From Butyrivibrio sp. UBA3740 (lineage in GTDB: Bacteria; Bacillota; Clostridia; Lachnospirales; Lachnospiraceae): a stretch of 28,909 bases of DNA. The translations under genes and the position numbers were made by a program. The stretch covers positions 1-28,909 of the forward strand of contig DFGW01000168.1 of assembly GCA_002372465.1 (NCBI GenBank), in the 5' to 3' direction. The first letter of the stretch is position 1. Each line of letters begins with the position of its first letter. Positions 18,101-24,604 of the stretch are shown here, piece by piece. A model generated the notes under the pieces. The model did not search any database, was not told the DNA's origin, and worked only from the letters and a program-made list of their open reading frames with translations.

Positions 18101-18766
18101 GTAACCCCATCCGCTCCTGGTGATGACAATGCCATGCTCATGAGTAAGTCCCGTGAAGTCGATCTGCATTTCCTCCTGGTCCAGGGTGAACATCACCGGC
18201 TGCTTCTTGTTGATGGAGATAAGGAATTCTTCTACATTCTGCTCATTATCAGGGTTCCCACTAAGCCCCCTGTACAGACTCTCATACTGGGCATCATTCC
18301 CTTTGAAGATGGAAATGAAGTCACGGGAATAAAAGAGGTTCTTAGCCTCCTCCCAGTCAGTCTTGGCAAGATTTGCAAAATGAAACAGATTCTTGATGTC
18401 CCCCAGGCTCGATGCGATGTGATCCACCCTGAGGCTGACAACGAAGGGGAGCTCATACTCTCCCTGATTAGATATGATCCTGAAAGCGCCCTTTATGACA
18501 TCTCCCTTGGAGAGTCCATGGGCATTGAATCTATAAGATACTTCGTAAGGTGAACCTGAAACTTCAGGTGTCACCACCTCCATCCTAAGGTCTGTTGCTG
18601 TCACCTCTCCATAGAAAGGCACGTTCTCAGGTCCGAAGATGGTAAAAGAGCCTTCAACCGTATCTCCCGGACTCATGGTAAGTTCCACTCGGGCGGTAGA
18701 AAAGTCAAGGCTTCTCTGCGTATATGTAAATTTCCCCTGAAGAAGCTGGTCTACAATTTCTCTCAC
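15176..18766 (-). CDS. Large multidomain protein of unknown function (DUF5717-like), first gene of the operon
   Basis: A 1196-residue soluble protein without signal peptide or membrane helix. It starts at a GTG after a modest TTGGGGTAA site; no better start exists upstream. Residues 1-115 and about 190-290 look like beta-sandwich domains (for example RVELTMSPGDTVEGSFTIFG, and FGRITFSNNFVKVVFPVTVT). Residues 295-700 are helical repeats with spacing like TPR or SEL1 arrays. A beta-rich insert lies near 700-790 (VCVVYDKCQQ, VDGLAYVPLYGSDYAVLLAD). More helical repeats follow to about 1060, and a small beta domain closes the chain (CQVHFRLDNDASNEYRTVEM). This layout fits DUF5717 of Lachnospiraceae as I remember it. 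It heads a four-gene operon and is likely a large scaffold for the Hsp70-like and TPR-like partners encoded after it. That role is an inference. Confidence 0.8.
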   Translation of the reverse strand: MREIVDQLLQGKFTYTQRSLDFSTARVELTMSPGDTVEGSFTIFGPENVPFYGEVTATDLRMEVVTPEVSGSPYEVSYRFNAHGLSKGDVIKGAFRIISNQGEYELPFVVSLRVDHIASSLGDIKNLFHFANLAKTDWEEAKNLFYSRDFISIFKGNDAQYESLYRGLSGNPDNEQNVEEFLISINKKQPVMFTLDQEEMQIDFTGLTHEHGIVITRSGWGYTRLKAEVDGDFIALDRYELGEEDFNGSTARIKLRLKTERLHEGNNFGRITFSNNFVKVVFPVTVTVLLEERHITADYQEMKKLVVELVKVYENFSCKKITSRAWLSETGKIIAKMNAIDDKDLQTRLYTAHYYITAGRTNEGKWILDQAAREVEEAPGDTLYSYYLYLSTLCSREDAYINDISERLEGIFRRNPDNWRIAWLLQYVSEEFTTSSPRKWMMLEEQFSFGCRSPILYLEAMNLLNESPSILTRLEEYELFVLEYGAKRGIISLNLIDQIVYLSIRVRNFDKRLYRILKACYEIKATDEVLEAIVALLIKGGITAPFAFSWYEKGVEKGLRITRLYEYYMMSIYTDADGLLPCEISKMVLMYFSYQSDLEYDKNAILYRYVHEHKEEYPELYESYVPQMEKYLMAQLDKGRISKDLGYLYKNLLTRQMVDAANASKVLSVLYTSEIRVEDDRISKVCVVYDKCQQEMRYPVVDGLAYVPLYGSDYAVLLADHDDNRYAASVPYTNTKLMLPGKLAGYAIPYIQKGKENLDLFLCDLGKNAYTIDMDNVGRYRDLASSELVRTQYRNDIRNNLVRFYYDNDFTRQLTEYLVNIDPMELSGAERGEMLELMVMSGLYDKALEWVKAYGTYGIDAKVILRLCVRLLDRGGLEPLEKELEIAHYAFRNGKYDEQLLVFLINSYKGTLKEMRDIWKAAESFGLDTYVLCERMLVQMLYSGAYIGEKIEIYKSYVHNGANTDIELAFLSQSAYDSFVHGAVTDRYIFERIEKLTLENLPMQEVCKLAYLRYYATDKGKDEEVNEDVAVYFLKSLMAKDVYFPFYAEYERLMPDMVQFIDKTMLEYRTTPGTHCQVHFRLDNDASNEYRTVEMKEMYDGIFVTDFIMFFGEQMQYYITEEGQDEGVLTESGTIQKSDIIKEHLSGRYSLINDIMIGETLQDYDTVDSLLAEYYKKKFICDKLFTPIEDENNYEG

Positions 18767-18798
18767 AAAAATTACCCCAAAAACAATTTTTCTATCCT

Positions 18799-18807
18799 AG
18801 TATACCA
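18799..18807 (-). promoter_or_regulatory. Extended -10 promoter of the four-gene operon
   Basis: TGGTATACT on the minus strand is an extended -10 element (TG-N-TATACT) about 32 bases before the GTG start. No good -35 is present, as expected for this promoter type. It lies directly after the U-run of the upstream terminator. Confidence 0.5.
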
Positions 18808-18836
18808 TAAAAATGCCCCGGCGATTTATGCCGAGG
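18808..18836 (-). terminator. Terminator of the MacB-type exporter cluster
   Basis: On the minus strand CCTCGGC and GCCGGGG pair over 7 bp (one G-U) around a 7-base loop (18816-18836), followed by CAUUUUUAU. It lies about 40 bases past the stop of the second permease. Confidence 0.65.
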
Positions 18837-18847
18837 TCATACTTTTT

Positions 18848-18877
18848 CGTACCACCGCGGGAACCCCGGGTGGTACG
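18848..18877 (-). other. Long GC-rich hairpin after the permease stop codon
   Basis: CGTACCACC-G-CGGG and CCCG-GGTGGTACG form a 13-bp stem with one bulged G around a 3-base loop, starting 1 base past the stop codon. It is not followed by a U-run on the minus strand, so it may be a 3' stability element or part of a tandem terminator with 18808-18836. Confidence 0.5.
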
Positions 18878-18878
18878 C

Positions 18879-20093
18879 TTATTCAGTTCGAAGGGCTTCG
18901 ATAGGGTCAAGGTTTGCGGCTCTCTTGGCAGGGTAGATACCGAAGAAAAGACCTATTGCTGTGGATATAAATACTACCACTACCACCAGAACCGGATTTA
19001 CCGTGAAGGTGAAGTCAATGATCTTGCAGATGAGGAAGGATACGGACAATCCAAGGATTATTCCTATGATTCCTCCGGTAAAGGTCAGGATTGATGCCTC
19101 AGCCAGGAACTGGGTAAGAATGGATGAGGTCCTTGCTCCAAGGCTCTTCCTGATACCGATTTCCCTGGTCCTCTCTGTTACAGACACGGTCATGATGTTC
19201 ATAACACCGATTCCGCCTACCAGGAGTGAAATTCCGGCGATTATGGCAACAACAGATGTAATGATGGTCATAATGCTGTCGGTGGTCTGATCAAAGCCTG
19301 CTCCTGAGGAGATCTTTACTGCGTTTTCTCCGCGAAGTCCCATGACATTCTCAACAACAGCTCTTGTCTGGGCCAAAACCGCGTTCTTGTCGTCGTTGTC
19401 CAGATATATGGTAAAACCGGTGATTGAATTATCAAGGTCAAATCCAAAAGCTGTGGCAACAGTAGTATAAGGCATCTCCGCCATTACCATGGCATCATCT
19501 CCAAAGGCCATATACATGGTGTCGATGGGATTATCCTTTCTGACTCCGCATATTATAAAGTCGTAGGTCTGGTCATAGGCAGAGATCTCTATAGATCTTC
19601 CAACCACTTCCTCGTAGCCGAATACTGCATTAGCCATGGTCTGGCTCACTACGATGACCTTCTTTTCATCGTCCACATCAGATTTGGAGAAATACCTTCC
19701 ATGGACCATCTTTACTGAACCGGCATTTACAGCCGCGTCACTTCCACCGGTTATGTATACGTCATAATCAGCTCTTTTGCCAACTACTGATCCAAAGGCT
19801 GAGGTGCTTGGCGAAATGCCATATATCTTCCTGATGCTGGTTTCTATTTCGTCAAGCTGATTCTTGGTAAAGCACTTGTCAGTCTTGGTGTCATCCAGAG
19901 AAACCGAAACCGTGGTAGCTCCGATATCATCCATGGTGCTGTTTACCGAGGCCTTCATGCCGTCACCGATTATAAGCACCGTAAGCACCGCTGAGATACC
20001 GATAATGATACCCAGCATGGTCAGAAAAGATCTGCCCTTGTTATTCAGTATGCTTGCGAATGCGCTTTTTATGTACTCGCCAAAAGTTCCCAT
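18879..20093 (-). CDS. MacB/FtsX-type ABC transporter permease, second of two
   Basis: A 404-residue integral membrane protein. One helix near residues 20-45 (FLTMLGIIIGISAVLTVLII) is followed by a large extracytoplasmic MacB_PCD-type domain (about 46-270). Three helices follow in the FtsX domain, around VAIIAGISLLVGGIGVMNIM, TFTGGIIGIILGLSVSFLIC and VVVVFISTAIGLFFGIYPAK. The conserved FtsX-family stretch TERTREIGIRKSLGA lies between the first two of these. It follows the other permease by 15 bases with a weak AAGG site, so the two are probably co-translated. With the ATPase and HlyD-type adaptor upstream it makes a MacAB- or YknXYZ-like exporter. The two permeases are related but not identical, so a heterodimer is likely. 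The cargo is unknown. Confidence 0.88.
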   Translation of the reverse strand: MGTFGEYIKSAFASILNNKGRSFLTMLGIIIGISAVLTVLIIGDGMKASVNSTMDDIGATTVSVSLDDTKTDKCFTKNQLDEIETSIRKIYGISPSTSAFGSVVGKRADYDVYITGGSDAAVNAGSVKMVHGRYFSKSDVDDEKKVIVVSQTMANAVFGYEEVVGRSIEISAYDQTYDFIICGVRKDNPIDTMYMAFGDDAMVMAEMPYTTVATAFGFDLDNSITGFTIYLDNDDKNAVLAQTRAVVENVMGLRGENAVKISSGAGFDQTTDSIMTIITSVVAIIAGISLLVGGIGVMNIMTVSVTERTREIGIRKSLGARTSSILTQFLAEASILTFTGGIIGIILGLSVSFLICKIIDFTFTVNPVLVVVVVFISTAIGLFFGIYPAKRAANLDPIEALRTE

Positions 20094-20108
20094 ATTATAC
20101 CTTGTCTA

Positions 20109-21317
20109 TTACAATCTAAGAGCATCAATGGGTTTCATTTTTGCAGCTTTTCTGGCAGGATAGATCCCAAAGAAAAGACCTATCAGCACTGAGAAAGCTG
20201 CTGCTCCAAGAATTGAGGTCGGAGTTATGATAACGTCAAACCCAATAAGCGTGCATATTACATAGGCTGCAATGATACCCAGAATGATTCCCACTATTCC
20301 TCCAAGGAGGGTCAGAATGGCTGCCTCAGCCAAAAACTGAGTCATAATGGCTCCGGTGCTGGCTCCGATACTCTTTCTGATACCGATTTCCCTGGTCCTT
20401 TCAGTTACTGAAACAAGCATGATGTTCATAACACCGATTCCACCTACGATCAGGGATATTACTGATACCAGGAGCAGGAAGCTGCTGGCATATCCCAGGA
20501 TCTGGTTCAGCTGATCGGCAAAATCAGCCATGCTGTATGCGGAAAGTGCTCCGTTTCCTCTGAGATTATGTGTATTGGTCAGTATTTCTTTTGCCTTATC
20601 CATTGATGCTGTAAGGCTGTCCTGTTCATCGAACAAAACCAGCTGATAAAAATACTCCGAATCGTAATCAAAGTCCGCGCAAAGAGCCGTGTATGGAACC
20701 TCTATCTGTGCATAGTAATCCTGACCTTCCATCAAAAAGGTGTACATCTCGTTCATGTGATCACGAAGACCAACAACAGTATAAGTGGCGGTCTTACCAT
20801 AGCATGTAATATCCATCTCCCTGCCAACAGCATCCTCAGTTCCGAATATCTGCTTGGCATCATCAATAAGCATTACACATACTCTCTGTCCGGAATCCAC
20901 CTGCTGTCTAGTGAAGTAGGACCCCTTTACAACGCTGTTACTCAGTGAATACTGAAGTGCCTCTGTACCACCTGAAATAGTGCATGAAAAGGTTCCTTTT
21001 CTTCCTGAAACCTTGCCATAAGCCGTAAGGTTGGGAGAAACGCCCTTAATATCAGGAAGCATTTCCTCCAGGGTATTCATATCTTCACGGGTAAGTCTCT
21101 CGGAGGTCTTCTTGGGATCAATTGAGATCTGGCCATAGTTTCCGGCAATATCGTTGAGCTGGCTTTTAACAAAAGTGCTCATGCCGTTTCCAAGAGCTAC
21201 TACCGCAATAACAGCAGCAATACCAATGACGATACCCAGCATAGTCATCAGAGTACGATAGCCGTTGCCTATTATCTGTTTAATTGCACTTTTAAAATAC
21301 TCTGTAAATTTTCCCAT
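20109..21317 (-). CDS. MacB/FtsX-type ABC transporter permease, first of two
   Basis: A 402-residue permease with the same layout as its downstream neighbour: one N-terminal helix (LMTMLGIVIGIAAVIAVVAL), a long extracytoplasmic domain, then SFLLLVSVISLIVGGIGVMN, LTLLGGIVGIILGIIAAYVI and a last helix before FFGIYPARKAA. TERTREIGIRKSIGA is again present. Both permeases open with a G-K-F/T-F-x-E-Y-x-K-S-A amphipathic segment. Its ATG lies 2 bases past the stop of the adaptor gene, so it depends on translational coupling; no clear ribosome binding site is seen. Confidence 0.88.
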   Translation of the reverse strand: MGKFTEYFKSAIKQIIGNGYRTLMTMLGIVIGIAAVIAVVALGNGMSTFVKSQLNDIAGNYGQISIDPKKTSERLTREDMNTLEEMLPDIKGVSPNLTAYGKVSGRKGTFSCTISGGTEALQYSLSNSVVKGSYFTRQQVDSGQRVCVMLIDDAKQIFGTEDAVGREMDITCYGKTATYTVVGLRDHMNEMYTFLMEGQDYYAQIEVPYTALCADFDYDSEYFYQLVLFDEQDSLTASMDKAKEILTNTHNLRGNGALSAYSMADFADQLNQILGYASSFLLLVSVISLIVGGIGVMNIMLVSVTERTREIGIRKSIGASTGAIMTQFLAEAAILTLLGGIVGIILGIIAAYVICTLIGFDVIITPTSILGAAAFSVLIGLFFGIYPARKAAKMKPIDALRL

Positions 21318-21319
21318 AA

Positions 21320-22936
21320 TTACTGAACTGTTACAGGCATTCCTTCTGTCAGATCTGTTGCATCAGAAGTAATAACCTGATCACCTTCCGAAAGGCCCTC
21401 TGTGATTTCTGCATCAGTACTGTTGGAAATGCCGATCACAACATCTTTTCTAACTACAAGACCGTTTTCTACAACGTATACATAATCGCCTGTAGAGTCG
21501 GTCTGAACATACTCATAAGGAAGAACGATGGTGTTCTCAGCCTTCTGGGCATGGATCTTGTTGTTCGCCTCAACTCCAAGGATGATGTCCTTGTCAGGAT
21601 TTGAAATCTTGATGATGGTATCTACCACTGCAACGCCGTTGTTGTTCTTGGTTGCTGTTCCTGAGATCTTCTTGATCTCTCCGTCATAGGCCTTGCCATT
21701 GATGGTAATATCAACCTTCTCTCCAACAGAAATCTTTGGAAGGTCACTCTTTGAAACCTGAATGGAAACCTGAACATCATCCAGGTTGGCTATAGTCATA
21801 ATGCTTGCTCCGGCAGAAACTGTAGCACCTTCAACTACATTATTGGGAATAGCTGTGATAACACCGTTGAATTCAGCCTTAACGCCCTCCCTTGCTGCCT
21901 CGATCTTGGAGATGGTGTCCTCCTGAGTCAGCTGTGTTGACTCCATGGATGCCTTTGTGGCTGTGGCTGTTCCGGGATTAACCTGAGAAGCCTTAGCTGA
22001 ATTCAAGTGGCTCTGCTCCTCCTGAAGAGTTGTAATCTGGGTCTTCCAGGCCTGGATCTCAGGGTCGTTGCTGAGAGCATACTGAACATCCTGCATGGAC
22101 TGGGAAACTGCAAGAGCCATCTGTCTGTCAGAATCTGTAGGCTCCACATATTCTCCGTCCTTCTTATTGTCAGTTTCATTTCTGTAAATGTAACTGTTGC
22201 TGCCGTTCTCAAAATACATCTCGTCGGAATCTCTGATACCGTTCTGGTTGATATCAGCCTGAACCTTCTGAAGATCAGTAAGAGTCTGGTTCATACGACT
22301 GGTCTTCTCTGTAATCTTCTTATTGATTGCATCAATTTCAGCTGTGATGGCATCGAGTCTGTCGTTGATCTGCTGAGCAGTCATGCCTTCAGCATACTTT
22401 CTGTCTGCATTTCCTGTAGGGCTGTAAAGAGCACTGTAATTGCCTTTGGCCTGTGTAATAGCCAGCTCTGCGTTCTTCTGGGCAAGATCAAGGCTCTCTG
22501 TATCATAAGTATAGAGAAGATCGCCTGCGGAAACCTTGTCACCAACCTTAACGTTGACTGTCTCAATGGGAGCAGTTACATCTGAGAAATAGCTCTTGGT
22601 ATCTGCACTCTCAACTGTTCCGGAAATGGAGAGGATATTCTCAATGTTTCCCTTTGAAACCTCCATGGTCTCTACCATCACTACCGCATTTTTCCTGGAA
22701 TTGATGGCTCCAAATATTACTCCTGCAGCTGCCAGCGCAATAACAGGAATAACTACATATCTCTTCTTAAATTTCTTTTTCTTAGGTGAATCAGAAAGAT
22801 CCAGACTGTCGTCCTCGTCGTAGATCTCCACCTCAGAGCCGGTTGTTTCCTTGATCTCAGTTTCTTCCAAGGCTTTGGCTGCAGCCTTCTCTGGGTCTAT
22901 CTTAACCTCGGTATCAAGCTTACTTTTGTCTGACAT
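21320..22936 (-). CDS. HlyD/MacA-type efflux adaptor (membrane fusion protein)
   Basis: A 538-residue adaptor starting at the ATG at 22936, 7 bases after GGGAGG. The frame opens 8 codons earlier, but that would overlap the ATPase gene and read through the ribosome binding site. Residues 1-55 are cytoplasmic and acidic, and one helix spans about 61-78 (VVIPVIALAAAGVIFGAI). The first lipoyl half follows near 110-150 (APIETVNVKVGDKVSAGDLL), then a helical hairpin at about 155-350 and the second half (EFNGVITAIPNNVVEGATVS). Beta-barrel and membrane-proximal domains complete the chain. An unusual stretch, DINQNGIRDSDE at 228-239, fits a calcium-binding loop and sits inside the hairpin. The family links an ABC permease to extracellular release. 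Here it serves the two permeases encoded just downstream. Confidence 0.88.
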   Translation of the reverse strand: MSDKSKLDTEVKIDPEKAAAKALEETEIKETTGSEVEIYDEDDSLDLSDSPKKKKFKKRYVVIPVIALAAAGVIFGAINSRKNAVVMVETMEVSKGNIENILSISGTVESADTKSYFSDVTAPIETVNVKVGDKVSAGDLLYTYDTESLDLAQKNAELAITQAKGNYSALYSPTGNADRKYAEGMTAQQINDRLDAITAEIDAINKKITEKTSRMNQTLTDLQKVQADINQNGIRDSDEMYFENGSNSYIYRNETDNKKDGEYVEPTDSDRQMALAVSQSMQDVQYALSNDPEIQAWKTQITTLQEEQSHLNSAKASQVNPGTATATKASMESTQLTQEDTISKIEAAREGVKAEFNGVITAIPNNVVEGATVSAGASIMTIANLDDVQVSIQVSKSDLPKISVGEKVDITINGKAYDGEIKKISGTATKNNNGVAVVDTIIKISNPDKDIILGVEANNKIHAQKAENTIVLPYEYVQTDSTGDYVYVVENGLVVRKDVVIGISNSTDAEITEGLSEGDQVITSDATDLTEGMPVTVQ

Positions 22937-22949
22937 TACTACTCCTCCC

Positions 22950-23654
22950 TTAAATCTCATCCTTATAATCAGGATTCATGACATCACTTTGTATCATTCC
23001 ATCGGATATGGTTATGATCCTCTTTGCCTGCTTGGCAATCCCAGGATCATGCGTGATTATAATAACGGTTCTGCCTTCATGGTAGAGCCTCTTTATTATT
23101 CTGATTATCTCTTTTGTTGAGCCGGTGTCAAGGTTACCTGTAGGCTCGTCCGCTAAAAGTATAGGCGGAGCCTGGGCAATGGCACGGGCAATGGCAACTC
23201 TCTGCTGCTGTCCACCGGACATCTCATTGGGCCTGTGGGTCTTTCTCTTTTCAAGTCCCACGCTGTTGAGGGCAGCATTTGCAAGTCTCTCCCTCTCCTT
23301 CTTACCAACACCTCTGTAGATCAGAGGCAGCTCAACGTTTTCAAGTGCTGTCAGAGACGGGATCAGATTAAATCCCTGGAAAATAAAGCCTATCTCCCTG
23401 TTCCTGACATCTGACTGCTCATCATCTGTCATGTGGGACACATCCTGACCATGAAGATAATACTTACCGCTGGTGGGAGTATCAAGGCATCCGAGCATAT
23501 TCATAAGTGTGGATTTGCCTGAACCGGACTGTCCGATTATGGCCACGAACTCTCCCTGTCCAATGGAGAGTGTTACGTGGTTTAAGGCCCTTACCTCATT
23601 CTCTCCGGGATTATATATTTTGCTGACATCTTTTATCTCAACGAGTTTTCTCAT
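22950..23654 (-). CDS. ABC transporter ATPase, MacB/LolD type
   Basis: A 234-residue nucleotide-binding subunit. It has Walker [11 protein letters not shown]-loop FQGFNLIP, signature [14 protein letters not shown], Walker [13 protein letters not shown] and H-loop ITHD. These are complete and typical of lipoprotein- or peptide-exporting ATPases of the LolD/MacB class. I chose the ATG at 23654 after GAGG (6-base spacing). A TTG at 23666, 10 bases after an AAAGGAG in a hairpin loop, is an alternative that adds 4 residues. The adaptor gene follows after 13 bases. It would power the two permeases downstream. Confidence 0.9.
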   Translation of the reverse strand: MRKLVEIKDVSKIYNPGENEVRALNHVTLSIGQGEFVAIIGQSGSGKSTLMNMLGCLDTPTSGKYYLHGQDVSHMTDDEQSDVRNREIGFIFQGFNLIPSLTALENVELPLIYRGVGKKERERLANAALNSVGLEKRKTHRPNEMSGGQQQRVAIARAIAQAPPILLADEPTGNLDTGSTKEIIRIIKRLYHEGRTVIIITHDPGIAKQAKRIITISDGMIQSDVMNPDYKDEI

Positions 23655-23668
23655 TATAAACCTCAAAT

Positions 23669-23698
23669 GGCAGCCGCTCCTTTGATAGAACGGCTGCC
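23669..23698 (-). other. Hairpin in front of the ATPase gene
   Basis: On the minus strand GGCAGCCG and CGGCTGCC form a perfect 8-bp stem with a 14-base loop that displays AAAGGAG. It sits in the 71-bp gap between the DUF975 gene and the ATPase gene. No U-run follows, so it is more likely a translation- or processing-related element than a terminator. Confidence 0.5.
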
Positions 23699-23725
23699 CA
23701 AATTATCTAAAAAATACTGATTTTT

Positions 23726-24478
23726 TTAGTTTGCTGGTGTTTCTACAACTCCGCCCTGTGTGTAACCGTTGTAATTATCCCTGATTGCAATGTAAAGCGC
23801 TCCGGCTGCGTTGCAATAGTAAGGATTTACATAGAAGAGACTAAGAATTCCACATGTAAGTATTGCAAGTAAGTACCATCCAATGAATGAAAGTTCGAAT
23901 ACAAAGTAGTTCCACTTATGTCCCTTCATCATGGCTCTTGACTTCTTAAGTACCTCTACAGCACCAAGGTCCGGCTCTTCAGTCAGAATATAGGGAACCA
24001 GTTTATATGAATAGGTGAGAATGATTCCGGGTATAAAGAAGCACAGGAATCCAAGTCCGATAACAAGGTTGCTCAGGAACATAGCGAAAACTGTGTGAGC
24101 GTAATTGGTCTTAAATGCATGAGTCACATCACCTGCCGGAGCATTCTCACTCTGGTTATGTACGAAGAATCTGTTGCATCCTACCTTAAGCGGATCGAAA
24201 ACAAGTAACTTCAATACACAGGAGATAAGTGCGATCACACCGATTACCCCAAGGATGATCATAAGGACTGCGATCATCTCAGGATCATCGAAGTTGATGC
24301 CTGAAAGACCTGAAGATTCCAAATCCTCTTTATAGGCAGAAGAATTACCAACTGACCTTCCGACTCCTGCTGACGCTCCTGCAAATAAAGAAGCGATAAA
24401 TGCAACCAGCACTGAGTTCCAGTAGTTCCTCTTCATGCTTAGTTTTCCGGTTTCTTTAATCTGTTGTCTGTTCCACAT
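23726..24478 (-). CDS. DUF975-family integral membrane protein
   Basis: A 250-residue membrane protein with the DUF975 hallmark start (WNRQQIKETGKLSMKRNYWN). Helices lie near residues 22-38, 70-95 (VLMIILGVIGVIALISCVLK), 130-158 (FAMFLSNLVIGLGFLCFFIP) and 193-222. Between them is the F-x-x-x-x-V-G-[CA]-x-R-[FY]-[FL] segment typical of the family (VFDPLKVGCNRFF). The ATG follows GAGGAGG. It lies directly upstream of the ATPase-adaptor-permease genes and probably shares their transcript. In Bacillus subtilis the small membrane protein YknW plays an accessory role for YknXYZ; a similar accessory role here is an inference from position only. The family has no established activity that I know of. 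Confidence 0.85.
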   Translation of the reverse strand: MWNRQQIKETGKLSMKRNYWNSVLVAFIASLFAGASAGVGRSVGNSSAYKEDLESSGLSGINFDDPEMIAVLMIILGVIGVIALISCVLKLLVFDPLKVGCNRFFVHNQSENAPAGDVTHAFKTNYAHTVFAMFLSNLVIGLGFLCFFIPGIILTYSYKLVPYILTEEPDLGAVEVLKKSRAMMKGHKWNYFVFELSFIGWYLLAILTCGILSLFYVNPYYCNAAGALYIAIRDNYNGYTQGGVVETPAN

Positions 24479-24533
24479 CTCTTTTTCCTCCTCATAGTCG
24501 AAAACGTTTACTGTTCTCTTATATGTTCATTCT

Positions 24534-24563
24534 ATAATAAACGAAGAAAGGGTAAAAATGCAA
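24534..24563 (-). promoter_or_regulatory. Candidate promoter of the DUF975-exporter cluster
   Basis: On the minus strand TTGCAT (24563-24558), an 18-base spacer and TATTAT (24539-24534) lie between the upstream terminator and the DUF975 gene, which implies a separate transcript for the exporter cluster. Confidence 0.4.
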
Positions 24564-24570
24564 ATCCCGC

Positions 24571-24604
24571 AAAATAAACAGCTATAATCTTTCGATTATA
24601 GCTG
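24571..24604 (-). terminator. Terminator of the NHLP exporter pair, overlapping the stop codon
   Basis: On the minus strand CAGCTATAATC, a GAAA loop and GATTATAGCTG form a perfect 11-bp stem (24579-24604) followed by UUUAUUUU. The stop codon of the second transporter (24598-24596) lies inside the stem. Confidence 0.85.

Noticed and set aside
18848..18877. GGGTGGTAC in the hairpin resembles the conserved T-box antiterminator sequence.
   Set aside because: No T-box leader architecture lies upstream in either direction; the element follows a stop codon and the plus-strand side is coding DNA of other genes. The match is part of the hairpin stem.
22220..22255. Dockerin domain in the adaptor.
   Set aside because: Only one short calcium-loop-like motif is present; a dockerin needs two loops with their helices, and adaptors of this class are not cellulosomal.
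22937..22960. Upstream ATG for the HlyD-type adaptor, adding eight residues.
   Set aside because: The extra codons would include the GGGAGG ribosome binding site and overlap the end of the ATPase gene.
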